From: Dicyema japonicum
Lineage: Eukaryota; Dicyemida; Rhombozoa; Dicyemidae
Reading direction: 5' to 3'
Assembly: GCA_011109175.1 (NCBI GenBank)
Contig: RDEW01000033.1
Location: 186,001 to 250,000 of the forward strand
Length of the DNA: 64,000 nt
Shown piece by piece: positions 1-12,100 of the stretch. The first letter of the stretch is position 1, and every line of letters starts with the position of its first letter. The position numbers and the translations under genes are program-made. The notes beneath the pieces were generated by a model that saw only the letters and a program-made list of their open reading frames with translations, ran no database searches and was not told where the DNA came from.

Positions 1-415
1 ACTCATCTTCGATGGTTTGACTGTTTAGTTTATGTCACCGTCCGTACGTAAAACTCCGCTGTATGTGGAACTCCACAAGGTCCAATCGAAATAAATTTAG
101 TTCTCTGGATAATTCAGATTTTTCTGAGTTGAATGGTGTAATTTTTAATTAAAATCGTTAATAGTTTTAAAAACATAAAGTAGCAAAAAACCAGTCAATA
201 TTAATAGATTATTATTACATCCAGGATCACTGGGTCAAGAAAAGAAATTAAAGGTTCTCATCTAACTAAGTGATCCCAGACCGACAAGGAGAGGACGAGT
301 CCGGTGGGGTCGAGAATCCTGAACAGCTCTTCTCATTGAACATGGCATCGGCTCAAAATTTATGTGTGATTGTAGATATTTCGATGGTGTATGAAATAGA
401 GGGCAGCTCGGTAAA

Positions 416-667
416 CTAGCCTCCTTTAAGAGTTTCTGTTGTAATTCGATTAAGAAATGTTAATGGGCTGGATTTTGTGTCTGGTCCAATTAACCTTATT
501 GCAGTCTCCTCGATTGCGGATATTTTCAATGAGGAGGATCGTGAAATCTGCATTGCCCATGAAGGACTTGCATGTATCATCGTGGGTCGAATAAATTGTT
601 CATAGATCGTGGCAAGGCCACCAGTTTGGTCTCTAAGTGTTTTTAAGATCACTTTTAAAATTCTCAT
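416..667 (-). pseudogene. LINE RT thumb/C-terminal fragment
   Basis: An 83-residue fragment with a FIRPTMIHASPSWAMQIS segment, the usual position after the RT palm where LINE proteins read YxxVIRPxLxYAxxxW. It lies downstream of the RT on the same strand and belongs to the same decayed element. Confidence 0.7.
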
Positions 668-889
668 TTTCTTCAGAGCAGAAGTTACTTGGTTCTCAAC
701 ATGTCTGATAAAGGTGAGTCAAAGGTGACTCACATAATCTTCGGTGTTTTGTTAATAGGAATAGCCTCGTTCTTCATAAAGATTTTTGGTTCGATACAGA
801 GCTGTCTTTTGTAGGTGGTAAACAGTGTGACAAAGGTGTCGAGTCCCCGCGGACTGAGTCGCTGATTAAATGCTTCTGTTGTTGGAGGC

Positions 890-1981
890 AAGAATGATAT
901 CGTCAGCATAGGAGAAGATTAGACAGTTTTCATTACAGGTTTGTCGTTTATGTAGAGATTGAAGAGTTGGGGTGATAGTGGGGAGCCTTGAGGGACTCCA
1001 TTAAGATCTTGATTTGATGTTGTTGCAGAGTACTTGTGCTCGTCTCCTACTTAAGAAGTTGGCAATCCATAGTTTTATGTTTGAGTGGATGCATGTATCG
1101 TAAATTTTCTCAGTAAGGAGTTTTCTTGAGACTGTGTCGAAAGTCTTTGTTAAATCAACAGAAACCAAGACTGTTCGTTGGTGTGGTTTAGTGAATTGAA
1201 TCCCACCGCAATGAACTGGCACAGGGACGTTAAGTATGTTGCTCATCTTCCATTTAGGATGTTTCCAAGCCAAAGTTTCAGGTTCGGATGGATGTTGGTT
1301 TCAAATATTTTCTTTGTTAGGAGTTTCCTAGGGACTGAGTCGAACGCTTTTGTGATGTCCACGGATATAAGTACTGTCCTCTGATAGGGTTTGGGGGAGT
1401 TAAATCCTTCCGCAATGAATTGTGTGAGGGTTGTAAGGTGTGTTGTTGTCGAATGTCTTGTATTTTATCCAAAACAAGCCTTTCAAGGATCCTTGAGACA
1501 GGACTTAGAATAGATATTGGGCGATAGGAAAATGGTTCATCTATTGGTTTGTTGGGTTTTCGGATAGGTCTGATTAGAGACTTTTTCCATTTTCAGGGAT
1601 TGTATTTGTGTTAATGGATAGGTTGAATATATATGCTAATAGTTCCAGGGCTAGATGTCCTAGGTGCTTCAGTTCACATGTGGTTATGTTGTCTGGTCCT
1701 TTGGCCTCTGAGTTGTTGGCTTTGGATATGGCTCTCCGAACATTCTGACTAGTAAATAGGATCCAGTCATCGGAGCGTTTTGGTTCAATCTTTTTCAGGA
1801 ATACTTGGTGTTCTTTTGAAAACTTTTGTAGGAGATAGACGTATAATATTTTATCAGAGTGTCTGGTTTTATGTAGACTTCGACTTTTCTCTCTGGGGAG
1901 GATCTTTTGATGTTCTTGATCCACTTCCACACTCTCTGCATTGGGGGATTTTTGCAGAGAGCCTTTGATAGTCTCGTCCAT
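890..1981 (-). pseudogene. LINE reverse transcriptase core, frameshifted
   Basis: The frame at 1981-1574 gives the pre-RT segment. The frames at 1384-1001 give RT motif A (VSVDLTKTFDTVSRKLL), NFLSRRRAQV, and then the GVPQGSPLSP block at about 1001-960. YADDIILA follows at about 899-910. At least two frame changes and several stops separate them. Two successive motif A copies are present, at about 1385-1330 and 1160-1125. Confidence 0.8.
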
Positions 1982-2022
1982 CTATTTGCATTTTCTTCCT
2001 TTATGTTTGTCGACCTCTCCGT

Positions 2023-2811
2023 TCAATTCTTATTTTCTGGTGTTCTCTTCTGTTGGCGATTTACCATCTTTAGATTATTTCGTTCTCTGATCAGATGTTT
2101 CGTCATTGTGTTGAAACGTTTTGATGACGTTGGTTGTCTCCCTATAGGAATGTACTTCTTTTTCGCATCGTTTATAATGGAGTTGAACCATTTCACTAAT
2201 TGTTCGACGGAGGGAAAAGTGGGGAAATTTAATAGTCCAATACAATTATCGACGTATTCCTTGAATCCTTTCCAATTCGCAAGGCTGTAGTTAGTTATTG
2301 TTGGGCATTGTCCTTTTATCCGTGACCTTGTTTTGACCTCCAAAAATATTGGGTTGTGGTCACTCCTGGTGTCATACTTCACTGACCAGTCAATAAGTGG
2401 GGCCAAGGACGGTGATGACAATGAGATGTCGATAGAAGAAGGTTTATCATTACGTCGAGTAGGTGTTCTTGTATGAGATGCAGGATCGTTGAGTATACAT
2501 AGGCTGTGGAGGTCCTCAATTATCATCTTCCCTCTTTTGTCGTAGGTTTGTCCTGTCAGCCACAGTGGGTGCTTCGCATTGAAGTCACCACAGATAATCA
2601 CATCCTTTAGTGACGCGAGAGGAGTGAGTCTGGGGGCACTGGATGAGCAGGAACTCAGTGGTGGGAGATATGCGTTGACAATTGTTATTGATAGTCTTGG
2701 GAATCGTATTTTGGTAACCAAAAGTTCGAGATTCCTTATAGGTCCACCCGTGAAGATAGGGAAAAGTGTGGTTCTTTTTTTAAATGCCATCACGTCGTTG
2801 GCGAGCCACAT
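2023..2811 (-). pseudogene. LINE ORF2 endonuclease region (fragment)
   Basis: The 262-residue open stretch carries LINE endonuclease signatures: IVNAYLPP, then VIICGDFNAKHPLW (metal and active-site region), SSIDISLSS and SDHNPI near residue 150, followed by the linker towards the RT with the usual RNxLK basic segment. These match the exonuclease-endonuclease-phosphatase fold that nicks target DNA for target-primed reverse transcription. The N-terminal part of the domain with the first catalytic Asn/Glu is missing or out of frame, and the frame closes before the RT. Confidence 0.85.
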
Positions 2812-2830
2812 GACATTTTTATAAAATTTC

Positions 2831-4544
2831 TTTATAGTTAGTCAATTAGTCACTTTTATAAGATTTTTAATAAGAAACAATAATTGCATAAAAGATTCCA
2901 AAACATATTCAAAAAAGGTTTTTTAATTATAATTTTAGAAAAAAAATATGATCAAAGCTACTTCTCATGTGGGTATTTTCAGAATGGATCTGATTTACGG
3001 TAACAGCAGAATGTGTAATATGCCATCATATAATGCCTAACACATTTCTTGCTTCTGCCAAAATATCAAGACATTTAGTGATGAAGCAACCTCATTTAAA
3101 GGATAAAGATATTTCCTTTTTTTCAAAACAAATTGAATACATCTACAAGGTGCAAGTTGGAAATGTCCACGGCAACTTAAAATCGACCATCTTATGAAGT
3201 ATACAATTATTTTAAGTAAATAGGTGAGTTATCTTGTAGCACGCTGTGGAGAGCCACATACAATTGCCGAAAATGTTATAAATCCATGTTCAAAAAAGGA
3301 TCATCCATACAGAATTTAGATGATTGTCACATTGAAGGGTATTGCAACGTTTGTTCGGATTAAGAAACGAGCTTGTTGTGTTTCTCAAAAAACGAAATTA
3401 TCCAATTTACAAAAATTTGGAAAACAATCTTTGGTGACAGATAACTGCATATTTGGAAAAACTGAATAAATTTACATTATCGCTACAAGGAAAATATCAA
3501 AATTGTTTTTATTTTTAACGATAAAGTTCGCGGAACCAGAAAAGTTAACTAATTTGAGATTCCACTTTTGCCATGCATCTCTGGATACGCGCTATAAGTC
3601 GTTTCCATCCTCCCCTGTTTCTCACTATATAGATCAGTTTGAAGACGGATTTTGTGTTGTTATTGTGATCGGGTTTCCAAATTATGAGCATATTTGTAAA
3701 ACTATTTTTTGAAATTTTATTGTTAATTAGGGCTCCTAAATTTCCCTTAGTCTGATTCCTTTTTATAATCGAAGCACATAGAAGTATTATCGCTATTATT
3801 TTCGCTTTATCCGCAGTCCTGAAATTTCCCGATCAACCTGATAAACTTTGACGTGCTGGGGCCAAACATATTGAAGAATGTGTTTATCTTGGAAGCAGAT
3901 CACTAACCATGCTTAACCTTATCGGATATCGCAAAGAGGGAGAAGGAAAGTAGAGAAAGGAGCTGGCTTATTGAGGTCATTCCCTTCAAATCATCATGGG
4001 AAATGGGTTTTCTATTCTGATAGTACTTATAGTAGTTGTTAACTGTTTGTGTAGCTGAAAATAAAACAAATTTATTAATCAAAGTTTATCTAACTATAAT
4101 TCAACTTAATATTGTGTAATTGAGACGCTCGAAAAAATTTCGAGATAAATTTTAATAAAAATACATTTATTTGGTGGATTTATAAATTTTCCAATAGTTT
4201 TATTATCCATTTATAGGTGCCATTTTAGCGGACATTTTTTGAAACTTTAGTTGCCATAAAAATTGCCCTATTATAAGCTTATCCATTGAAAGTGAAAGAC
4301 AGTATCGAAAACTCGTTCAGGGCGATATTTAAACTGATAAAAATATTCCTTGATTCAATAATCTAAGATACTCTCCTGAATATTATCCGTTCCATTATAG
4401 GATTATCATATGTTGACAGGTTTTATTTGGTTTTCCCTGTTTTGAGACTGATAACTGACAATTTTCACTCATTGGGAGGGTAATCAAGATTCGCGTCAAA
4501 CAAGCTTTGAATTGTTTCAATGGATTTTGGTCTACCTTTGAACA
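2831..4544. other. Intergenic; one dispersed-repeat segment
   Basis: No credible coding region. The 69-codon open frame at 3503-3712 has no recognisable motif and is not supported. A stretch at about 3715-3860 (starting TTAATTAGGGCTCCTAAATT) recurs in diverged form at about 36985-37070, with a related block near 37290. It is therefore a dispersed repeat of unknown type. Confidence 0.5.
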
Positions 4545-4552
4545 GTTTAATT

Positions 4553-5657
4553 CAGTGGTTCCCAACCTTTTTGAGAACACTTAACCCTATCGACATTTTT
4601 CATTTTATACGGAACCCTTGTATAGTTTTTAACAATTATCAGTATTTTAATAATATAAAAAAATCAAATGCTAGTTAGTGAGATGGTTGAGGCTTATGTC
4701 TCTTGCAAAGCTCTGTAATATTTGTCCTTGTCCTTGACAGGGATAAACACAGGTCTTCTTCCACATACATTAGGTTCGCGTGTTTTTTATGATATATATT
4801 TGTTAATGCAGAAAATCCACTTTCACAGAGATAAGAAAACTGGACCAAAACTCTTAAAGCTTTGTTTGCCAGTATAGGATATTCTTTTTTGACACCAGCC
4901 AAAACGAATCAATATCAAGCTGTAAATATTCCATTTTTAACGTTCTGTCACTTAAAACAAACGCAAGTTCTTCCTCTTTAATGATAGCTCGTTTCCAGTT
5001 ATTTCGTACTCAACACAAGGATTCCTCACCCAATCTAGAGTGCAACTGATATGGGAAGAAAATAATTATTCGTACATGTAAATAGTGACTTCGAATAGTC
5101 TACAATTTGTGGAACAATTTCTTTAAAATTTCCTTCTTGCAATTGAGGGAAAATTTCCAAGTTTCCATTCGTGATATGTCGTATCCATATTTGTAGTTTT
5201 TTTCAGAAAAGCAGCTATTTTTTCCGCGCAACTCAATAGATTTTCATTTCTTCCTTGCATGCTGCTATTGAGAACATTGAGTTCATAAAAAATATCGGCG
5301 AGGTATGCTAATTTGCAACACCAACATTCATCATTGAGGCATTCAATAAAGTCATCCAACTTCTCTTGTATACAAAAGCCAACAATTCGTGTCATAGTTG
5401 ATAGAAACGAATTAACATGTTTCCCTTTGAGAGCCATCAAATTAACATGTTTTCCTTTTCACCGCAAACAACACAAAGTGGTAGAGGGCAATCCATGTCC
5501 CCAGTCCATGTGAAACCAAAGGCAATATAACTTTCTCGATACGATTGAACTTTAAGATATGCACTGTCACCAGACTCCATTTATACACGCGCAAATTAAA
5601 TAAATTCGTTTTGAAAAAAAAATTTTAACTTTGCGGAACCCATGTTGGGAAAAACTG
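4553..5657 (-). mobile_element. hAT-superfamily DNA transposon, internally deleted
   Basis: The left end reads CAGTGGTTCCCAACC and the reverse complement of the right end reads CAGTTTTTCCCAACA, giving imperfect terminal inverted repeats. An exact 8-bp duplication, GTTTAATT, flanks both ends (4545-4552 and 5658-5665). An 8-bp duplication is the hallmark of hAT insertion. The 1105-bp interior holds only C-terminal transposase fragments on the minus strand, much less than a full-length transposase gene, so the copy is non-autonomous. Confidence 0.9.
4675..5440 (-). pseudogene. hAT (ZBED5-like) transposase, C-terminal remnants
   Basis: The block at 5440-5123 reads like the middle of ZBED5/FAM200-type hAT transposases (a cysteine-rich ECWCCKLAYLADIF segment). 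The block at 4902-4675 is the hAT dimerisation domain: YPILANKALRVLVQFSYLCESGFSAL, ending in the typical LCKRHKPQPSH. The two are in different frames with a gap, so the gene is broken. The catalytic core with its acidic residues is not intact. Confidence 0.85.
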
Positions 5658-5665
5658 GTTTAATT

Positions 5666-6181
5666 CATACGTGGTTACAATAATTATTTACTGGATTTGT
5701 CATGTTCAATAAGTTCTTGAAAAATAATTTCCATAGGGTCAGCCCCATGAATCTCATTGAATAGTTAAAAGATTTGAGATACTTCTCTTGCGTCGAAATT
5801 TATCCGTTTGTTTTTCCAGGAAAATGATTTTAATTTTTCCATCCAATGGCACATCAATTACTTCACTCAGTTTCCTTATGGATTTTTTAACTTTACAAAT
5901 AATGGAACGAGGAGGTTGCTAATCGTTAAATAGTAACTATTTTGGTTGGTTTCCAAAAGTAGCCGGTAATGGGAGAATGAATCTAAGGACATTTCCTTAA
6001 TGAATATGTCGTCATAATCAAATTGATTAATAAAGAATTACGACATTCCTTCAGTGATGAATTTGCGTAGGTCATACAAATTAATTGTCAGATTGCGTAT
6101 ATAAATATTAAATTAAATATTTTGTAATTTTATTATTTAAATAAAACAGAGGGTTTTATTATTTCCAATCGTGGCGACATA
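5666..6181. other. Intergenic, AT-rich
   Basis: Nothing recognised between the hAT element and the RFWD3 start. The last 120 bases are strongly AT-rich and probably include the RFWD3 promoter and 5' leader; no defined motif is claimed. Confidence 0.4.
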
Positions 6182-7862
6182 ATGTCCACAAATAATCAAC
6201 AAGGCCATGTATTTTTTATTGAATAAATTAAGGATGCTGAAATTAACCAACAAAACTCACAGGATAGTGATGACTCTAGTCCAATTAAGGCAAAGAAGAG
6301 AACTCAGTACTCTCAGAATGAGGAATCATCAGTTGTCTTTTTATATAAATAAAGAATTCATGTCCGATTTGTCTTGAACCCTGGACAAACTATGGGCCAC
6401 ATCGGCTATGTTGTCTTCGTTGTGGACACTTATTCGGCTTAGAGTTAATAAAATATAAATTAAGGTGTATTCGTCGATGGTTGAGTAATTCATGTAACGA
6501 CAGATGTCCAAATTGTAACAAAAAGGCTAGAAGAAGTGATATCAGATTGATTTATGTTCAGAAGACTCACAGTTTACTATTAATATAACAAAGGCTGTCG
6601 ACAATGCTGAATTACAGGCAATCAGGGAAGGAGCTGAAATAGAAAAGAAACGAAGACTGGTGGCTGAACGAGAGATTGCTTCACTTAAAATGCACATTGA
6701 GGAATTGGGGGGAGAAATTAAATATTTAAGACGACGAGAGTCTACCTTGGTCAGAAATGATATTGATCAACTTGATTTATGGCATTATGAGGGAGTATGG
6801 AGGATTCCAATGCCTGCAGGGGTTTACGGTAATATTATTAAAGGACAATGCAAGATATCGAGTTATGACTCATTTTAATGAGAATTTGATTGTCACACGT
6901 CGTTCTATTGGACAACAAACTAATATTTTTGCTGGCTTTGGTGTCAGAAAGTTTAATACTTCTGATTTTGGGAGTTTTGATGATATTCATTTACATGGAG
7001 GAGTTATTAGAGATTTGGCCTTACAACCACAGTCCTCTAATATATTGTTGTCTGTTGGATTCGACAAATGTGTGAAGGTAACAGATATGAACAACAAACT
7101 TGTCCTCTTTAATAATTTGTCTGTGAGTCCCTTGTGGTCTTGTTGTTGGAATCAATTGGAGGACTATTATTTTTATACAGGAAGTTCAAATGGGATTGTA
7201 GAAGTCTTTGATTTAAGAAACCCCCGTTCTTTCGTACGTCAACTACAAATTCACAATACATCACCAATAAATAGTCTTCACTTTGACCATAAAGAAGGGA
7301 CGTGTTGTCTATTAGTAGGCCATTCCCAAGATATGTCCTTCCATATTAGTTGTGAGAGTGATAACTATAGAAGGATTGATTGTCCACTAAACTGTATTTA
7401 TTAATATTATTTAGCCATGATATCCTCAATAGCATTTGATAGACAATCACGACATATATTATCAACATATAAACAAAATAATAATTCTCAATTAAATAGA
7501 TTAGAAGTTTATTATTATTTAATATTAAGTTATATGATTTTGATAAACTGTTGAATCATGATGGATATAGAGGACCATGTCATGTCTTCTGTAATCCTGG
7601 ATCTGGTCCTTTGGTACAAAAATCAGCTTTGTTTCAGAGACCTAATTACCCAGATGATTTGATTATTTGTTCTACTGATCAACAAACTCCTAGATTAAAC
7701 GTATTTTCAACCGGATGTCCTCATTTTATGAGACAGGTCCCTGTAGACTCTGTTCCCTTAGATATTTTAGCTTATGGATCACGACAACCATCTCACAAAG
7801 ATTTGTTGGCTGTCCTTAATTCTAAAACCTTACAAATTTTCAGATTATCTCAAAAGAATTAG
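6182..7862 (+). CDS. RFWD3: RFWD3-like RING/WD40 E3 ubiquitin ligase
   Basis: RFWD3 is a nuclear E3 ligase that acts on RPA, RAD51 and p53 in replication-fork and interstrand-crosslink repair. Splicing seven introns gives about 503-510 residues. A C3HC4 RING lies near residues 45-90 (CPICLEPWTN, HRLCCLRCGHLFG, CPNCNKKARRSDI), followed by a coiled coil and a WD40 region (GFGV, SVSPLWSCCWNQL, YTGSSNGIVEVFDLRNP, ending LAVLNSKTLQIFRLSQKN). Block order and the signatures CLEPWTN, CPxCNKKAR and WSCCW match animal RFWD3. Likely introns are 24, 20, 21, 17 or 38, 22, 21 and 23 nt. The fourth, after DIRLIY, is ambiguous because both acceptors keep the frame. The long N-terminal extension of vertebrate RFWD3 is nearly absent. 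Confidence 0.9.
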
Positions 7863-9113
7863 TATTTTCACACTATTTTTATAATTTAATATATTTACTA
7901 ATAAATTTGCTTATTTATATAATGTCTTCAAAAACACACGAACCCCTTATAGACCACCCACAAACTATCATTAAATTTCTGATTTTTTTACTTTGAACAA
8001 TTAAAAAAATTCGGGTACTTTCTGTCATTGACAAGTCCACAGTAGAAATTAAAAAGCTAATTGACACATTTCAAGAGCCAACTAAAACCTATCGGAAAAA
8101 CTACAATTAAAAAAATCTCTCTAACAAAATATTACGTAAAATTTCCCACTAGGATCATCTTCGCTCAGAAATTAGAAGAGAACCAGAATCTATTTTATTG
8201 AAAACGAGAACAGTGTTGATCTCAATGTAAACAATACCAAAATCCCATTCAGTAAATCCCACATAATCCACTGATAACCTTTGATATGCACATTTTAACA
8301 ATATTTCCGTCTGGTTGGACAAAAATCTATTTTTCCCTAAAAATCATTAATAACCTTCGACAGTATTACCGACAATTTATGCCCTACTATGTTATTAAAC
8401 AAGCTATTCCAGTCTTAAAACCTCAAACTAGTGGGTTTTATCTTCGACACTCGTATTTCATTCGCAAAACCAGTTTCTCACATTAGCAGGAAAATCATAG
8501 AAAAACCTCAACTTGCTCAAGACTGTGTAACAAGGAGTATTTAACACTTATAGACACATCATTAACAATAAAATGAACTATGCTGTTCTTGTTTGGAGAA
8601 TTTGTATTTTTCAACTAACCTTGAAAAAATCTAGACGGTTAAGTCCTTAGAATGATAACTAAATGCATGAAATTCACTCTGACCAACCACCCCCTGGGAT
8701 AATTGAACCTCCTGAAAAAACGATTCTAGTCTCCGTTGATATTGAGAAAGCTTTCGATTTTATAAGACGTCCACTCATGTGCAAAGTCATCTTACTAAAT
8801 TTTCCAAATCAAATTACAAAATGGATAAGTAATTTCATTTAATTTATTCCTAAGTGATTATGAAAATTTCCTATGCAGAGGACTTAAGAATAGCAGCAAA
8901 AATGAAAATTATCAAAATGTAAAATCAATGAAAATTTACCCTTTTTTAGGCCCTCCTTTGACTACTCCGCCTCACCGGATTCGATTATTATTATTATAAT
9001 TGAGCATCCTATGGAAACGCCAGTTTTCTTTACTTAGAGGAACCGGGGGAAATTAATTAAAAAAATATAAAATATATATTTAAGAATAAATATATTTTAA
9101 ATCACGTGTATTG
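7863..9113. other. Intergenic with eroded plus-strand LINE remnant
   Basis: Mostly non-coding. A clear RT motif A fragment lies at 8702-8840 (listed separately). The stretch about 8040-8700 may be the eroded upstream part of the same element but has too many stops to assign. An ATT-rich run at about 8986-8998 resembles the short-repeat tails of RTE-like elements elsewhere in the window, though no coding sequence abuts it. Confidence 0.4.
8702..8840 (+). pseudogene. LINE RT motif A fragment
   Basis: The short plus-strand reading contains ILVSVDIEKAFDFIRRPL followed by LNFPNQITKWISNF, the RT palm motif A and the following helix of jockey/I-type LINEs. It stops immediately afterwards; no motif B or YADD was found nearby. 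Confidence 0.75.
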
Positions 9114-12100
9114 ATGTGTGACACAACTCTGACATTGGAAGATAATGAAATGTTAAAAGATTTAAAGTTTAAAGTAAATTAAAATTAGATACGAATCAAA
9201 TATCTCTCATTTGTTTAAATATAAAGAATTATTTAAGAAAATAAGGAGATTACTAGAGAAAGACCTAGAAATTGAAAACAGTGATAAAATAATGGAGTAC
9301 TTCAAGAGAATAATACTAACAGGTATTGATAAATATTATTAGAGATAATAATTACTGTTTTGGAATTTTAAATTCTATTATATTCAATTACGTTTGGTTG
9401 GATATTCACAATAGTGGACTCACTTGGGATCACTATATGAGAAATATTTTGGAAAATAATGTTTGTGGAGGTAACTTTTATTTTTACAAAGACTTATCAT
9501 TTGATAATCTTCCTCCAAAATCTAAAATTGTCTTTCTCTCAATTTGCTCGCATTTTGGCTTCATAAACAATGATATTTATTTTCTGACTGATTCTGTTTT
9601 CTCTCAATTTAAAAAAATTAAATATATGTATTTTATTATTTAATTGCAGATTATATGCTAACACTAAACATGCTATAAAGTCACTACATTTATGGCTCAC
9701 ATCAATCATGTTTGTATTTTTTATTATTTAAAATATTAAATAATAAATATTTTAGAAATATATCAAATAACACTGGAAATAACATATCTGATATTATTGA
9801 CTTTACATTAAATACAATTGGTGTTGTGTCAAGAATTAAAAGAAAGGTGTTGTTAATATTATATTAGAAAACACATTTTAAATGTCAACTACTTGTGGAG
9901 ACATGTTTTACTCTCTTTCAACAAAATAATGCCTCCCACCTCTTTATTGATGAAATACGAAAATTAAACTGTGGGACATATGTGTTCTCTTGTGCTGTTA
10001 ACATTTTATGCAAAACTTGTTTACTCTCTGAAGATATGATTATAACTCTGTTAAAATGGTGTTCTCTGCCAGACTCTAACATTAATGAGGTATATGTGAT
10101 TTATTTAATAGAGACTGGTCGTATGTACTCATCACTATTGAAGACTGTACCAAAGTCAGTTGATTTGGTTAGAACCCATATGAGGATTATATCAGAATGT
10201 GAAGATAATCCAAATTTCTTAATTAAAGTATTAATTCCCAGTCTATCACAAGTAAATCCTATTATATTGATTGAAATATTATGTGATCCATTAATTGTAG
10301 AAAAATGTTTATTTTATTAATATTTTAGCATTTACTTTTAACACATTTTATGTGTGTTTTGTGATGACAACTATTGATGTTATTAGTACTGCACATTATA
10401 GGAGAAAATATCATGAATACTTTAATAAACTTTATTCCATTTACTTTACACAAAACCTTCAATTTTTTGAGAATAATTTAAAGAGTTATTATTCAAAGGT
10501 AAAATAATTAATATAAATAGATATTTACTCCCACACTGTCTACTCTATGTAAATATTCTATTATGAGTGATTATTATAATAGATCACTTTGTATTATTGA
10601 GGACTACTTATCAATCTTTTATATTGAAAATAATGAATCAAGAATACAAACTATGCATATCTTTCATAAAGTATTATTTAATTAATTATTAGTTTATTAT
10701 ACAAATTAACACTCAACTTAATAATAATTCACTATCTCATATTATAAAGGATGATTATATGGTTTATTATTAATTAATTATAGAAATTTATATTATCCAT
10801 CATTAATTCATGTTGGAACGGTCTAATCCTCCCAACTCCATATTGGAAGAGAACTGTTATTCTCAATATTCTTAATAATATCTTCACTACTATAGACAGT
10901 CAAATATTATCCAAAATTTATAATCAAAATTCTATTCATACATCTGTCCTTGTACACTTACTTGGTGATCCTTATCCATCAAATAGAATGATTGTGATCA
11001 ATCTACTAAAATATATGATATATAAATCAGTAATTAATTTATATAATAATAGGATAAAAATGATATTATAAATATTATTATATATTTATTAAAATGTGAT
11101 TGTATTACAACAGCATCATGTAGTACATATTTGGTTATGTATTTACGGCATTATGAGGGATATTGATGATTATATATTTAATACATGTTTTGATATTCTC
11201 ACACAACAAGTTAGTAGCATCTCTAAGGATATTGATTCACAAACTCCTCTTTATTCTTCTCTCAACTTAATTGCCTTTCTATTTATTAAAATTTGGTAAT
11301 TTAGTTATACTATTATAGTGAGAATGGAAATGTTATATTTATTAACAAAGTTTTAAGCATTTGTAAACAAGTGAGGGATATTGTGATTCCCCATCTTATT
11401 GACTTTAAATCAGATCACTATGGTATTATCATTATTAATGTTAGAATCTACAATAACTTCATGTGTTTGGAGATCAACCAGGCAAGTTGTTAGCATTTAT
11501 TCACATTTATTTAAATATGAAATATTTAGTGAAATATCTAATCATATTGTATAATATCATTATTATTATTAGATTCAAGATATTATAAGTTTTTTTACTA
11601 CAGATATGATTCAGTGTCCTCATAGTGGACTATTTACTTGCTCTGAGTTTTACTGGGTTTGTCGTGCTTTGTGGAATGTGTTTTACTCTAATCCTAATAA
11701 TAATAACTATGGAATATCTAAATGGCTCTCTAATTTGTATAATTATATATCAACAAACGAATCATCTAGTTTTGTAGTAAGAAGTTGTGGAGGGATGTGC
11801 TTTATAGTGAAGGTTATAACCAATGTGATTGTAGAATGTTATAATATCAGAAATGGATGTTGTTAATAACAGTAAAACAATATCATTTGCATTTATTGGA
11901 GAATTAATATCACTACTACAGTCATTCTTTGTTGAAAACAAAAACATAAATGTATACAATATGTTCATGATAGAATGTATCATTGATTTTGGGTACATTT
12001 CCTGATTTGGTTGCTGACAAGAGACTCACTGAACTTATGGAAGAACATTTGGAATCATTATGTGTTATATCAGTGATGGGAATTTCTAATAAAGACTGGA

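Larger units (their letters stand above)
1..2830 (-). mobile_element. LINE-type non-LTR retrotransposon, decayed, cut by the window edge
   Basis: Minus-strand pieces appear in element order: apurinic-type endonuclease (2811-2023), reverse transcriptase (about 1981-890) and RT thumb (667-416). The RT catalytic YADD motif is at about 899-910. The pieces lie in different frames with stops between them, so this is a dead copy. The endonuclease end (LIDWSVKYDTRSDHNP) closely resembles the piece at 25.58 kb, so both belong to one family of the jockey/CR1/I type. RT motif A occurs twice (see findings). No 3' tail is visible, so the element may continue beyond base 1. Confidence 0.85.

Noticed and set aside
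3503-3712. 69-codon open frame
   Set aside because: No motif, overlaps a dispersed repeat, no exon-like neighbours.
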